Shown: positions 27,740 through 37,411, counted from the first letter of the stretch. The stretch: DNA of 64,000 bases from Stenotrophomonas maltophilia (GCA_009912235.1 WNDS01000001.1:682001-746000); one strand, 5' to 3'. Made by a program: numbers and translations. Notes: generated by a model not told the origin, from the letters alone.

Positions 27740-28477
27740 ATGAACACCGTCTCCCGCACTGCCCTGGTCACCGGCGCCTCGCGCGGCATCGGCGCGGCCA
27801 TCGCCCGCCGCCTGTCCCGCGATGGCTTCGCCGTGGCCATCAACTACGCCTCCAACGCAGCCGAAGCCGATGCGCTGGTGGCCGAACTGACCGCCGCCGG
27901 TGGCACCGCCTTCGCGGTGAAGGCCGACGTTTCCGATGCGGCGCAGGTGCGCGCCATGTTCGACGCCGTGGAAGCGGCGCTGGGCCGCATCGACGTGCTG
28001 GTGAACAACGCCGGCATCCTCAAGACCGCGCCGCTGGCCGAGACCAGCGATGCCCTGTTCGCGCAGAACTTCGCCATCAATACCCAGGGCGTGTTCAACA
28101 CGCTGCGCGAAGCGGCCACCCGCCTCAACGACGGCGGCCGCATCATCAACCTGTCCAGCACCACGCTGGGCCTGAACCTGCCCGGCTATGCCATCTACAA
28201 CGGCACCAAGGCCGCGGTGGAAGCCTTCACCCGCGTGTTCGCCAAGGAACTGCGTGGCCGCGCGATCACCGTCAATGCGGTGGCACCGGGCCCGGTGGCG
28301 ACCGAACTGTTCCTGACCGGCAAGACCGAAGAGCAGATCGCCACCTTCGCCAAGATGCCGCCGCTGCAGCGCCTGGGCCAGCCCGACGACATCGCCGGTG
28401 CGGCGGCCTTCCTGGCCGGCCCCGACGGTGGCTGGATCAACGGCCAGGTCCTGCGCGCCAACGGCGGCGTGGTCTGA
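27740..28477 (+). CDS. SDR-family oxidoreductase (FabG-like)
   Basis: 245 aa. TGASRGIGAAIA, NNAGILKTAPL, the catalytic serine in NLSSTTLG and Tyr-x-x-x-Lys in YNGTK are all in order, and the end GQVLRANGGVV is typical of 3-oxoacyl-ACP-reductase-like SDRs. First gene of a unit with the DUF1097 protein, a cNMP-domain protein and another SDR, likely under the divergent LysR protein. Substrate unknown. Confidence 0.93.
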   Translation: MNTVSRTALVTGASRGIGAAIARRLSRDGFAVAINYASNAAEADALVAELTAAGGTAFAVKADVSDAAQVRAMFDAVEAALGRIDVLVNNAGILKTAPLAETSDALFAQNFAINTQGVFNTLREAATRLNDGGRIINLSSTTLGLNLPGYAIYNGTKAAVEAFTRVFAKELRGRAITVNAVAPGPVATELFLTGKTEEQIATFAKMPPLQRLGQPDDIAGAAAFLAGPDGGWINGQVLRANGGVV

Positions 28478-28491
28478 CACGGAGCATGACG

Positions 28492-28983
28492 ATGAGCCCG
28501 ACGCCTGTTTCCCCGCGCGCCTATGCGCTGATCACCGTCACCGCCGCACTCACCGCCGCCTTCGCCGCTGCCGGCGCGCTGCATGCCGGGTGGCCGGTCT
28601 GGACCATGTTCATCGGCTGGATCGCCTTCTTCACCCGCGGCCTGACCACCCGCTCCACCGTGGAAGACCTCGGCTGCGTGTGGCTGGGGCTGGGCATCGG
28701 TGCGGTGGCCGCGCTGGCCATCGGCCATCTGGCCCCGCAGCTGGGCGCCACGCTGGCCGTGCCGCTGGTGGTGCTGGTGGTGGCGCTGTGCGTGGTGGCC
28801 CTGCGCGGCCTGCCGGTGCTGAACAACCTGCTGGGCTATTTCCTCGGCCTGGTGGCCTGGTTCGCCGCGCACCTGGAGCCGTCACTCGCGCACGTGGCCG
28901 AGCTGGCCGCGGCCAGTGCACTGGGTTCGCTGGCCGGCTGGGTCTCGCACAACGCCCCGCGCCGCCTGCTGGCCCGCAGCTGA
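28492..28983 (+). CDS. DUF1097 inner-membrane protein
   Basis: 163 aa with five or so hydrophobic segments (ALITVTAALTAAFAAAGAL, VWTMFIGWIAFFTRG, GIGAVAALAIGHLA, VPLVVLVVALCVVALR, YFLGLVAWFAAHL). The GLTTRSTVEDLGCVWLGLG segment is the family pattern. Function unknown. GGAG at 28481-28484 is well spaced from the ATG at 28492 and too close to an ATG at 28486, which decides the start. It lies 14 bases after the SDR stop. Confidence 0.82.
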   Translation: MSPTPVSPRAYALITVTAALTAAFAAAGALHAGWPVWTMFIGWIAFFTRGLTTRSTVEDLGCVWLGLGIGAVAALAIGHLAPQLGATLAVPLVVLVVALCVVALRGLPVLNNLLGYFLGLVAWFAAHLEPSLAHVAELAAASALGSLAGWVSHNAPRRLLARS

Positions 28984-29036
28984 GCACCCACCCCGCCCTG
29001 CTCCGGCCACGGATGGCCGCCACTTCCCCCCCCGCC

Positions 29037-29561
29037 ATGACACTGCGCACCTCTCCGCTGTTCTGCATTGCTGCCCTGCTGTACGTGCTTGCCCTCGGCC
29101 TGGCCTTCATCACCCGCTCCAGCACGCCATCCGCCGCCATGAAACCATCGATCACTTACCTGCACCTGCTTCGCCACACCCCGTTCTTCACCGCCCTGGA
29201 CACGCCCCAGCTGCGCTGGGTCATCGACCACTCCCGCGAATGGGAAGTGCGTGTCGGCACCACCATCACCAGCAGCAGCCAGCACGACAGCGGCGATGGC
29301 TACTGGATCCTGCTCGATGGCGGCTGGGAACTGCACCACCACGGGCAGGTGGTACGCAGCGGCCACGCCGACCCGGGCAAGTGGTTCAACCGCACCGCGC
29401 TGGACGCCGATGACTTCGCTCTGGTGGCCAACGAACACAGCTACGTGATGCACATCAGCACCGCCGACATGGACGCGATGCTGGCCCGCGGCTTCGCCTT
29501 CCGTCCCCACCTGCAGGCCGGCACCACGCTGTACGAGCACCTGCATACCCCTGCGTTGTAA
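29037..29561 (+). CDS. Small membrane-anchored protein with a cyclic-nucleotide-binding-like domain
   Basis: 174 aa from this ATG (an in-frame ATG at 29013 would add 8 residues). One helix (LFCIAALLYVLALGLAFI) is followed by LLRHTPFFTALDTPQLRWVI and VRVGTTITSSSQHDSGDGYWILLDGGWELH. This is the opening of the cNMP-binding jelly roll (pL-F..L....L, then G..I). The later part lacks a clear phosphate-binding cassette (RTAL is the nearest match to the conserved RxA), so nucleotide binding is doubtful. It probably faces the periplasm or the membrane surface. I do not know a named family for it. Confidence 0.65.
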   Translation: MTLRTSPLFCIAALLYVLALGLAFITRSSTPSAAMKPSITYLHLLRHTPFFTALDTPQLRWVIDHSREWEVRVGTTITSSSQHDSGDGYWILLDGGWELHHHGQVVRSGHADPGKWFNRTALDADDFALVANEHSYVMHISTADMDAMLARGFAFRPHLQAGTTLYEHLHTPAL

Positions 29562-29608
29562 CCCTGCCGCCACAGCGGCCCCTTCCCTTCCTGTTCCGGA
29601 GAATTCCC

Positions 29609-30502
29609 ATGTCGCACACCATCCTCATCACCGGTGTTTCGTCCGGCTTCGGCCTGATGACCGCCAAGGCGCTGGCCCTGGCCGGCCACACCGTCTACGC
29701 CTCGATGCGCGAAGTGACCGGCCGCAACACGGCCCGCGTGGCCGAGATTGCCCAGTGGTCCCGCGACCACAGCGCCGACCTGCGCACGGTCGAACTGGAC
29801 GTACAGTCCGACCGCTCCAGCCAGGACGCCATCGCCCAGGTGCTGGCCGATGCCGGCGCGCTGGATGTGATCGTCCACAACGCCGGGCACATGGTGTTCG
29901 GCCCGGCCGAAGCCTTCACCCCCGAGCAGCTGATGCAGCAGTACGACGTCAACGTGCTCGGCGCCCAGCGCGTCAACCGCGCCGCGCTGCCGCACCTGCG
30001 CCAGCAGGGCAAGGGGCTGCTGCTGTGGGTCGGCTCGTCGTCCACCCGTGGCGGCACCCCGCCGTTCCTGGCGCCGTACTTCGCGGCCAAGGCGGCAATG
30101 GATGCGCTGGCCGTGTCCTATTCCACCGAGCTGTCGCGCTGGGGCATCGAGACCACCATCATGGTGCCCGGCGCCTTCACCCAGGGCACCAACCACTTCG
30201 CTCATTCGGGCACGCCGGACGATGCCCACATCGTGGCCGCGTATGAGAACGGCCCGTATGCCGGCGTGGCCGAGCAGGCGCTGAAGGGGCTGGCCAGCCT
30301 GGAGCCGGCCGACGCCGGCCCGGAAGAGGTGGCACGGCAGATCGTGCGCGTGGTCGGCCTGCCGCATGGCACGCGCCCGTTCCGCGTGCACGTGGACCCC
30401 TCGCAGGATGGCGCCGAAGTGGTCAACGCGGTGGCCGACCGCATGCGCCGCGAGATCTACCGCAGCATCGGCCTGGCCGACCTGCTCTCGCCGCGCGGCT
30501 GA
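29609..30502 (+). CDS. SDR-family oxidoreductase
   Basis: 297 aa classical SDR. TGVSSGFGLMTAKAL, HNAGHMVFGP, the serine in WVGSSSTRGG and Tyr-x-x-x-Lys in YFAAK are present; the C-terminal extension (HVDPSQDGAEVVNAV) is typical of the longer YdaD-type SDRs. Last gene of the four-gene unit under the LysR regulator, 47 bases after the cNMP-like gene with a good GGAG site. Substrate unknown. Confidence 0.92.
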   Translation: MSHTILITGVSSGFGLMTAKALALAGHTVYASMREVTGRNTARVAEIAQWSRDHSADLRTVELDVQSDRSSQDAIAQVLADAGALDVIVHNAGHMVFGPAEAFTPEQLMQQYDVNVLGAQRVNRAALPHLRQQGKGLLLWVGSSSTRGGTPPFLAPYFAAKAAMDALAVSYSTELSRWGIETTIMVPGAFTQGTNHFAHSGTPDDAHIVAAYENGPYAGVAEQALKGLASLEPADAGPEEVARQIVRVVGLPHGTRPFRVHVDPSQDGAEVVNAVADRMRREIYRSIGLADLLSPRG

Positions 30503-30514
30503 GCGGCAATGGCT

Positions 30515-30542
30515 GCGCAGGTGCCTGCAGCGGCACCTGCGC
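30515..30542. terminator. Strong hairpin between the SDR unit and the sulfur cluster
   Basis: GCGCAGGTGCC, a six-base loop and GGCACCTGCGC form a perfect 11-bp stem between convergent genes (ends at 30502 and 30546). It probably works in both directions, although no T run is present. Confidence 0.65.
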
Positions 30543-30545
30543 GGT

Positions 30546-31538
30546 TCAGAACCCGGGCAGGCCCGGCGGGTTGGTCTGCGACTGCGCCACCGCCTCTTCG
30601 CCCAGGTTCCAGCGCTGCAGCGCCTGCGCGTAGGTGCCGCTGGCAATCTGCGCGTTCAGCGCCTGGGTGATGGCATCGGCCAGCCCGCTGCCCTTGCGGG
30701 TGGTCACCGAGATCGCGGCCGAATCCGGCCAGCCACCGGGGAACAGCCCGGCCCGGCGCACCTTGCCATCGCGTGCCGAGTACGCGCTGATGGCATTGGG
30801 CTCGAAGGACACATCGGCGCGCCCGGTGATGACCGCCAGCCGCCCCGCCACCGCATCATCGAAGTACTGGTATTCCACCGGCTTCAGGCCAGCGGCGATG
30901 TTCTGCGCATCCCAGTGGCGCAGGATCTGGTCCTGGTTGGTACTGGCCCCGACCACCACCTTCAGCCCGACCACGTCGGCCGGCGTGCGGATCTGCTGCA
31001 GCGGCCCATCGGTACGCGTGTAGATGCCCAGCAGGTCGTAGCGGTAGCTGGAGAAATCAAATTTCCTCTTGCGCGCTTCAGTAACGGTGATGTTTGAAAT
31101 GACCGCATCGTACTTGCACGATTCCAGCCCCAGCGGCCAGTCCGCCCAGGCCGCCGGCACCAGCTGCAGCTTCAACCCCAGCGCGTCGGCAACCAGCCGC
31201 GCGATATCCGGCTCCACGCCGATGATCTGGCGGCTGTCGGCGCCATAGTCGGCCAGCGGCAGCTGTGCGGGATGGGTGGCCACGGTCAGCGTGCCGGGAG
31301 TGACGAAGCGGTAACCGGCCGGCAGCAGCGCCTGCGCTTTCGCATCGGGCGTGCCGGCCAGCACGGGCGCATCGGCACCGGCCAGCCGCACGCTGCCCGC
31401 CGTGCCGGGCGTACCGTTGGCAGGGCTGGCGGGAGCCTGGGTCACACGCGAATAGACGATGCCGGCAATGCCGACCAGCAGCACGATGAGGATGGCCAGG
31501 GTGGTGCCGTTTAAGCGCCAGGCAGACTGCGGACTCAT
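30546..31538 (-). CDS. ABC transporter substrate-binding protein, amino-acid family 3 type
   Basis: 330 aa. A single N-terminal helix (TLAILIVLLVGIAGIVYSRV) without a lipobox cysteine suggests an anchored or cleaved periplasmic protein. The SBP_bac_3 fold is shown by IIGVEPDIARLVADALGLKL, YDAVISNITVTEARKRKFDFS and VVVGASTNQD. This family binds polar amino acids, including cystine and cysteine derivatives. I start at ATG 31538, where the helix begins. It is the last gene of the organosulfur cluster, directly after the transporter gene, and should capture the cluster's substrate in the periplasm. Confidence 0.9.
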   Translation of the reverse strand: MSPQSAWRLNGTTLAILIVLLVGIAGIVYSRVTQAPASPANGTPGTAGSVRLAGADAPVLAGTPDAKAQALLPAGYRFVTPGTLTVATHPAQLPLADYGADSRQIIGVEPDIARLVADALGLKLQLVPAAWADWPLGLESCKYDAVISNITVTEARKRKFDFSSYRYDLLGIYTRTDGPLQQIRTPADVVGLKVVVGASTNQDQILRHWDAQNIAAGLKPVEYQYFDDAVAGRLAVITGRADVSFEPNAISAYSARDGKVRRAGLFPGGWPDSAAISVTTRKGSGLADAITQALNAQIASGTYAQALQRWNLGEEAVAQSQTNPPGLPGF

Positions 31539-31564
31539 GGGGTTCCTTGCGGTGGTGGGGGCGG

Positions 31565-33320
31565 TTACAGCGTCTTGGCGAGGAAATCGGCGGTGCGTTG
31601 CTGGCACGGGCGTTCGAACACTGCGTCGAGGCTGCCCTGCTCCACCACGCGGCCCTGGTCCATCATCACCACCTAGTCGGCCACGCGGCGGGCAAAGGCC
31701 AGTTCATGGGTGACGATCACCAGCGTGGTGCCCGAGCGCGCCAGCTCTTCGATGACACTGAGCACCTCGGACACCAGCTCCGGGTCCAGCGCCGAAGTCG
31801 GCTCGTCGAACAGCAGCACCTTCGGCTGCAGTGCCAGCGCGCGCAATGGCGATGCGCTGCTGCTGGCCGCCGGAGAGCTGGCGCGGGTAGGCATCGGCCT
31901 TGTCGGCCAGGCCGACACGTTCCAGCAGCACGCGCGCCTGATGTTCCGCCTGTGCGCGTGGCACGCCGCGCACCGCCATCGGCGCCTCGATGAGGTTCTC
32001 CAGCGCGGTCAGGTGCGGGAACAGGTTGAAGTTCTGGAACACCATGCCGACATCGGCGCGGCGGCGGCGGATCTCGCCTTCGCGCAGTTCGTACAAAGTG
32101 TCGCCGTCGCGGCGGTAGCCCACCAGTTCACCGCCCACCGTCACCAGCCCGCTGTCGGGGCGCTCAAGGTGGTTGATCAGGCGCAGCAGCGTGGATTTGC
32201 CGGCGCCGGACGGGCCGATCAGCACCGTCACGCTGCCGGCCTTCACCTCCAGGTGCACATCGTCCAGCACGGTCTGCTCGCCGAACTGCTTGCCGACGCC
32301 CTGCAGCGACACCGCCGCGCCGCCGCCGGGCTGCCCCGGCGTGGTGATTGCCGGCCGTGCAGACGCGGCACCCGCGACCGGCGCCGCGCTGGCTACCGGC
32401 GCCCGTACCGCCGGCCGCGAGGACACGCGCGAGACACTGCGCTCGCGCTGCAGCTGGCCACGGGCGAAGCGCTTCTCCACCCGCTGCTGCAGCAGCGACA
32501 GCACGGTGAGGATGACCAGGTACCAGACCGTGGCCACCATCAGCAGCGGCACCACTTCCAGGTTGCGCCGGTAGATCACCTGCACCGTGTAGAACAGTTC
32601 GGGCAGCGCCAGCACGTAGATCACCGAGGTGCTCTTGGCCAGGCCGATCACACCGTTGAACGCGGCCGGCATGATCGAGCGCATCGCCTGCGGCAGGATG
32701 ATGCGGCGGATCTGCCGGCCGCGCGGCAGGCCCAACGCCGCCGCCGCTTCGGACTGGCCCGCGTCCACCGACAGGATGCCGCCGCGGATGACCTCGGCCG
32801 AGAACGCGGCCTGGTTCAGGGTCAGGCCCAGCACCGCTGCGGTGAACACACCGATCAGCTGGGTGGTCGGGTAGGAAAACAGGGTCAGCCCGGTGAACGG
32901 AATGCCCAGCGAAATGCTGCTGTACAGATAGCCCAGGTTGTTGAGCAGCAGCAACAGCACCAGCAGCGGAATGGAGCGGAACAGCCACACATAGCCCCAC
33001 GACACCGCCGCCAGCAGCGGCGAGCCTGAAACCCGCGCCAGAGCCAGCAGCGTGCCCAGCGCGAAGCCCAGGCCGGTGCCCAGCGCCGTCAGCCACAGCG
33101 TGCGTGCCAGCCCTTCCAGCACCGGCCGTGCGAAGAACCATTCGGTAAACGTGCCCCAGCCCCAGCGCGGGTTGCCCAGCACCGACTGCAGCGCGATCAG
33201 GATCAGCGCCAGCGCCAGTACCGTGCCCATGGTCTGCAGCGGGTGCCGCGCCGGCACGATGCGCAGCGCCGGTGCAGGGGTGCGTGCCAGTGCCTGCAGT
33301 GACGAGGAGGTGGTGCTCAT
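31565..33320 (-). pseudogene. Fused ABC permease-ATPase for amino acids, with a frameshift and an in-frame TAG
   Basis: One reading frame joins a HisM/GlnP-type permease (about residues 60-290, TM segments and the EAA-like loop SEAAAALGLPRGRQIRRIILPQ split over residues 190-212) to a GlnQ-type ATPase (Walker A GPSGAGKST, Q-loop VFQNFNLFP, signature LSGGQQQR). The linker is rich in Ala, Pro and Val. The frame then shifts inside (GC)4 at 31837-31844; one more GC pair would lead into [18 protein letters not shown], the Walker B, and VTHELA. A TAG at 31673-31675 interrupts this (RRVAD, stop, VVMMDQGRVVEQGS) before a TAA at 31565. On the coding strand the TAG lies in CTAGG, where CCAGG would give Gln. 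The ATG overlaps the acetyltransferase stop. The permease-ATPase fusion itself is unusual. Confidence 0.88.
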
Positions 33321-33829
33321 GCCGTCGCTCCGTACAGGTGTGGTGCTGCCGGGCTGGGCGCGAGCGCCGGTAGTAGCTGCTTTTCGAACGGCAGGTGCGC
33401 CGCCGTTTCCGGGTCGGCCTGCAGGTCGAACAGCGCGGTGTAGCCATGGCTGAGGTACAGCCCCACCGCTTCAGGCTGGCGGAAGCCGGTGGTGAGGAAC
33501 ACGCGGCGGTAACCCTGGCGTACGGCCTGCGCTTCCAGTTCGCGCAGCACGCGGCGGGCGATGCCCTGGCGGCGCAGACCGGGCAGCGTCCAGATGCGCT
33601 TGAACTCGGCGGTGTCCGCATCGCGGTGCGGCATGAAGGCGCCGACCGGGGCAGCGAAGGCCTGCGCCGGGTAGCGCTGCAGTTCCTCGCGGGCACTGCC
33701 ACCGATGCGGCGGCGCACATCGGCGTAGCGGCTGTCGTACTCCTGCTCCAGCCCATCGAACAGCGGCTGCGCGCGCGGGTCGTCCACGCTGGTGTAGACG
33801 AAGGTTTCGTCGTAGGGGTAGGCGCTCAT
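33317..33829 (-). CDS. GNAT-family N-acetyltransferase of the sulfur cluster
   Basis: 170 aa. The acetyl-CoA-binding motif is RRQGIARRVLRELEAQA (about residues 91-107), preceded by FKRIWTLPGL and followed by GYRRVFLTTGFRQPEAVGLYLSHGYT, the usual GNAT beta-bulge and C-terminal pattern. In the B. subtilis alkyl-cysteine pathway an acetyltransferase (SnaA) blocks the amino group of S-alkyl-cysteine before oxidation. The position here, between the deacylase and the transporter with 4-base overlaps on both sides, makes that role likely. It is an inference from context, since GNAT sequences alone do not show the substrate. Confidence 0.88.
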   Translation of the reverse strand: MSAYPYDETFVYTSVDDPRAQPLFDGLEQEYDSRYADVRRRIGGSAREELQRYPAQAFAAPVGAFMPHRDADTAEFKRIWTLPGLRRQGIARRVLRELEAQAVRQGYRRVFLTTGFRQPEAVGLYLSHGYTALFDLQADPETAAHLPFEKQLLPALAPSPAAPHLYGATA

Positions 33830-35046
33830 ACCGGCTGCTCCACCAGGTAGTCTTCGGCCAGGCGCGCCCACAGGCTGGCGGCCGGTGCGATGGCCGCATC
33901 GTTGAACACATAGCGCGGGCTGTGCAGCGGCGCGCTGTCGCCGTTGCCGACGAACACGAAACTGCCCGGCCGCGCCTGCAGCAGGAAGGCGAAATCCTCG
34001 CTGGCGGTGCGCGGTGCGAAGCCGTCCACCACCTGCCCGGCACCAAAGCCCTGCAATGCCACCCCGCGGATGTAGGCGGTCTGTTCGGCGTGGTTGATCA
34101 CGCTGGGGAAACCGCGCGGGAAGGCGATCTCGGCGCGCGCACCGAACGCGGCGGCGGCCTGCGTGGCGACCTCGGTCACGCGCCGGCGCAGCGTCTCGCG
34201 CACCTCCGGCAGGAACGCGCGCACGGTCAGGGTCAGCTCAACCTCGTCCGGAATGACATTGGCGGCCTTGCCGCCGTGGATCGAGCCGACGGTAACCACG
34301 CCCATCTGGCGCGGGTCGACATTGCGCGACACCACGCTCTGCAAGGCGGTGATCACATGCGCGGCGGCCAGGATCGGATCGACCGCGCCCTGCGGTTCGG
34401 CACCGTGGCCGCCCTTGCCGATCACCTTCAGCCGCGCCCAGTCCACCGAGGCCATCGCCGGGCCGTCCACGAAACCGAAGTGGCCGGTGGGCACGCCGGG
34501 CCAGTTGTGCAGGCCGTAGATGGCATCCACAGGGAAACGTTCGAACAGGCCGTCGTCGATCATCTTCGACGCACCCGATCCGGTTTCCTCCGCCGGCTGG
34601 AACACCAGCTGCAGCGTGCCATCGAAGTGCCCATGGCGCGCCAGGTGGCGCGCGGCCGAGAGCAGGATGGTGGTGTGGCCATCGTGGCCGCAGGCATGCA
34701 TCAGGCCATCGCGCTGGCTGGCATACGGCACACCCGATTCCTCGTGGATCGGCAGCGCGTCCATGTCCGCGCGCAGGCCCAGGCGGCGCCCGCCCTGCCC
34801 GCGCTGCAGCGTGCCGACCACCCCGGTGCCGCCCACGCCGGTGGTCACCTGGTAGCCCCACTGCTGCAGCAGCTCGGCCACGCGGGCACTGGTGCGGTGC
34901 TCCTCGAAGGCCAGTTCCGGGTGCTGGTGCAATTCGTGGCGCAACGCGATGGCCGCTTCGGCCCAGCCGGCAATGCCGGGCAGCACGCCGTCGGCGGCAG
35001 GTGCAACAGGAACGCTGTCCAGTGCGGGCCGGTGCAGAAGATTCAT
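33826..35046 (-). CDS. M20-family amidohydrolase / N-acyl amino acid deacylase
   Basis: 406 aa. The metal-binding and catalytic motifs of the HipO/AmhX M20D group are present: GLRADMDALP, HACGHDGHT, FQPAEETGSGA and GLHNWPG. It hydrolyses N-acyl amino acids. In the alkyl-cysteine pathway such an enzyme (SndA) removes the acetyl group at the end to release cysteine. The stop overlaps the acetyltransferase start by 4 bases, and the start lies 4 bases after the monooxygenase stop. The role is inferred from gene order. Confidence 0.92.
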   Translation of the reverse strand: MNLLHRPALDSVPVAPAADGVLPGIAGWAEAAIALRHELHQHPELAFEEHRTSARVAELLQQWGYQVTTGVGGTGVVGTLQRGQGGRRLGLRADMDALPIHEESGVPYASQRDGLMHACGHDGHTTILLSAARHLARHGHFDGTLQLVFQPAEETGSGASKMIDDGLFERFPVDAIYGLHNWPGVPTGHFGFVDGPAMASVDWARLKVIGKGGHGAEPQGAVDPILAAAHVITALQSVVSRNVDPRQMGVVTVGSIHGGKAANVIPDEVELTLTVRAFLPEVRETLRRRVTEVATQAAAAFGARAEIAFPRGFPSVINHAEQTAYIRGVALQGFGAGQVVDGFAPRTASEDFAFLLQARPGSFVFVGNGDSAPLHSPRYVFNDAAIAPAASLWARLAEDYLVEQPV

Positions 35047-35050
35047 CGGC

Positions 35051-36394
35051 CTACCCCGCCTTCCGTGCCGGCTCGGCATCGGCTGCATGGCGGCTGGCCT
35101 TGCGCGGCAGGCCCAGGTGGTCGCGCAGCGTGCTGCCCTCCAGCGTGCCGTGGTGGTAGCCGCGCGCCTGCAGTACCGGCAGCACAAGGTTCACGAAATC
35201 ATCCAGGCCTTCGCGCTGCACCGGGAAGCCGAGGATGAAGCCATCGCTGGCACCGGCGTTGAACCAGCGGATCAGCTCGTCGGCCACGTGCTCGGGCGTG
35301 CCGATGAAGTTCGGCCGCGGGCTGACCGCCTGCAGGGCCACCTGGCGCAGGGTCAGGCCCTGTTCGCGCGCATCCTGCTTGATGCGGTCGGTGGTGGAGC
35401 GGAAGGCGTTGCTGCCGATGTCGCCCAGCTCCGGGAACGGCGCGTCGGCATCGTACTGGCTGAAATCATGGTGGTCGAAGAAGCGGCCCAGGTAGGGCAG
35501 CGCATCGTCCAGCCCAGCCAGTGCGGCAATGGCCTGGTACTTGGCCTCGGCCTCTTCGGCGGTGCGCCCGACGATCGGCCCGATGCCCGGGAAGATCTTC
35601 ACCTCGCCCGCGCTGCGGCCATGGGCAATGGCCGACTGCTTCACCTTCTGGGTGAACGTGCGGGTTTCCTCCAGCGACGGCGCGTGGGTGAACACCGCAT
35701 CGGCATACTTGCCGGCCAGCGCGATGCCATCGTCGGAGGAACCGGCCTGGAAGATCACCGGCTGGCCCTGCGGCGAGCGCTGGATGTTCAACGGGCCTTC
35801 GACCTGGAAGAAGCGGCCCTTGTGGTCCAGCCGACGGAAGCGCTCGGGGTCGAAGAACACGCCGCTGTCGCGGTCGCGCACGAAGGCGTCGTCATCCCAG
35901 GAATCCCACAGCCCCTGTACCACCTCCAGATACTCGTCGGCAATCTGGTAGCGCAGCGCGTGTTCCGGGTGCGGGCGGCCGTAGTTGCGACCGGAGCCTT
36001 CCAGCGGCGAGGTCACCACGTTCCAGCCGGCACGACCGCCACTGAGCAGGTCCAGCGACGCGAACTGGCGCGCTACCGTGAACGGATCGCCGTAGGAGGT
36101 GGACAGCGTGCCGGCCAGGCCGATCCTGCGGGTGGCGGTGGCCAGCGCGGACAGCAGCGAGATCGGTTCGAAACGGTTGAGGAAGTGCGGAATGGACTTC
36201 TCGTTGATGTACAGCCCATCGGCCACGAACCCGAAGGCGATGCCGTGGTCTTCCGCGGTGCGCGCGATATCGATGTAGTACTGCAGGTTGACGCTGGCAT
36301 CGGGCACGTTGGAAGGGTGCTTCCACGCATGCATGTGGCCGCCGGGGCCCTGCAGCATGATGCCGAACGGAATGGGACGCGGGGTCGTGCTCAT
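35051..36394 (-). CDS. FMN-dependent monooxygenase, NtaA/SnaA/DszA family
   Basis: 447 aa, typical length. Starts [21 protein letters not shown], and has [56 protein letters not shown] and FPGIGPIVG, all diagnostic of the two-component FMNH2-using group (PF00296, NtaA subfamily). Relatives attack C-S or C-N bonds; the B. subtilis CmoJ (YtnJ) protein of S-alkyl-cysteine salvage and YxeK belong here. Reduced FMN would come from the FMN reductase in the same operon. It ends with TAG, which looks genuine because the next gene starts 5 bases later. Confidence 0.93.
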   Translation of the reverse strand: MSTTPRPIPFGIMLQGPGGHMHAWKHPSNVPDASVNLQYYIDIARTAEDHGIAFGFVADGLYINEKSIPHFLNRFEPISLLSALATATRRIGLAGTLSTSYGDPFTVARQFASLDLLSGGRAGWNVVTSPLEGSGRNYGRPHPEHALRYQIADEYLEVVQGLWDSWDDDAFVRDRDSGVFFDPERFRRLDHKGRFFQVEGPLNIQRSPQGQPVIFQAGSSDDGIALAGKYADAVFTHAPSLEETRTFTQKVKQSAIAHGRSAGEVKIFPGIGPIVGRTAEEAEAKYQAIAALAGLDDALPYLGRFFDHHDFSQYDADAPFPELGDIGSNAFRSTTDRIKQDAREQGLTLRQVALQAVSPRPNFIGTPEHVADELIRWFNAGASDGFILGFPVQREGLDDFVNLVLPVLQARGYHHGTLEGSTLRDHLGLPRKASRHAADAEPARKAG

Positions 36395-36412
36395 GGGAAA
36401 TCTCCGGGGCGA

Positions 36413-37411
36413 TCAGGCCACCGCCGCGCGGGGTGCGGGCGACAGCAGTTCAAGCGAAGCCAGGCGTGCATCCAGGTCGGCCACCGGCGCATCAAGGATG
36501 AACTCGCCCACGCCGTGGCGGCGGTGCAGGTCATCCAGTGCCGCGCGCACGTAGGCGGCATCGCCGGACAGCACGCTGGGCCGGGTTTCTTCGATGCGCG
36601 CATCGTGTACGCCCACCTGCCGCGCGTACTCGGCCGCCGCTTCCGGCGTGGGCAGGTTCACCGTCTGCCCCGGTGCCAGGTGCAGCTTGTAGACGCGCAG
36701 CGCACCCACGTGGCGTGCGGCCGCCTCGGCGGTGGGCGCAGCGAAGGCCGCCGTGGCCAGCAGCGGGACCTGGCTGGAGTGCTGCGCATAGGCGGTGAAC
36801 GCCGCATCGATATGCCGTGGGTCACCGTCGAAGTGCGCGGCATACACGAAGCGCCAGCCGAGTTCGGCAGCCAGCTGCGCGCTCTGCGGGCTGGCCCCGA
36901 GCAGGAACCGTTCCGGCGCGGTCTGCAGCAGCGGCCGCGCGTGTGCCTCGCTGAAGGCATCGGCGTGCTCGCCTGGCCGGCGCGACAGGTAGCCGTCCAG
37001 ATCGCGCAGCTGCTGGTCGAAATCGGTGAACGCCGGGCGCCCGGCGGCCAATGCCCGCGTCGAGGCCGGCAGGCCGCCGGGGGCCTTGCCCACGCCCAGG
37101 TCGACCCGCCCCGGTGCCAGCGCCGCCAGCAGGTTGAAGGCCTCGGCCACCTTGTAAGGCGCGTAGTGGCGCAGCATCACCCCGCCGCCGCCGATGCGGA
37201 TGTGCCGGGTCTGTGCCAGCACCCAGGCCGCCAGCACTTCCGGCGCCGCGCTGGCCAGCTGCGGCGTTGCGTGGTGTTCGGCGAACCAGTAGTGGTGGCA
37301 GCCCAGCCGCTCGGCCTGCTGGGCCAGCAGCACGCTGTTGCGCAACGCCTGCTCGGAGATGCTGCCGTCGGCAACCGGGCTTTTGTCCAGCACGCTGATC
37401 AGGTAGCTCAT
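36413..37411 (-). CDS. Luciferase-like flavin monooxygenase (LLM class)
   Basis: 332 aa bacterial-luciferase-fold protein. LLAQQAERLGCHHYWFAEHH, IRIGGGGVMLRHYAPYKVAEAF and GRVDLGVGKAPGG are the LLM-group (YhbW/YtmO-like) motifs. A protein of this group (CmoO/YtmO) accompanies CmoJ in the B. subtilis alkyl-cysteine pathway, so the presence of both types here is notable. It lies 18 bases upstream of the DszA-type gene on the same strand. Confidence 0.92.
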   Translation of the reverse strand: MSYLISVLDKSPVADGSISEQALRNSVLLAQQAERLGCHHYWFAEHHATPQLASAAPEVLAAWVLAQTRHIRIGGGGVMLRHYAPYKVAEAFNLLAALAPGRVDLGVGKAPGGLPASTRALAAGRPAFTDFDQQLRDLDGYLSRRPGEHADAFSEAHARPLLQTAPERFLLGASPQSAQLAAELGWRFVYAAHFDGDPRHIDAAFTAYAQHSSQVPLLATAAFAAPTAEAAARHVGALRVYKLHLAPGQTVNLPTPEAAAEYARQVGVHDARIEETRPSVLSGDAAYVRAALDDLHRRHGVGEFILDAPVADLDARLASLELLSPAPRAAVA

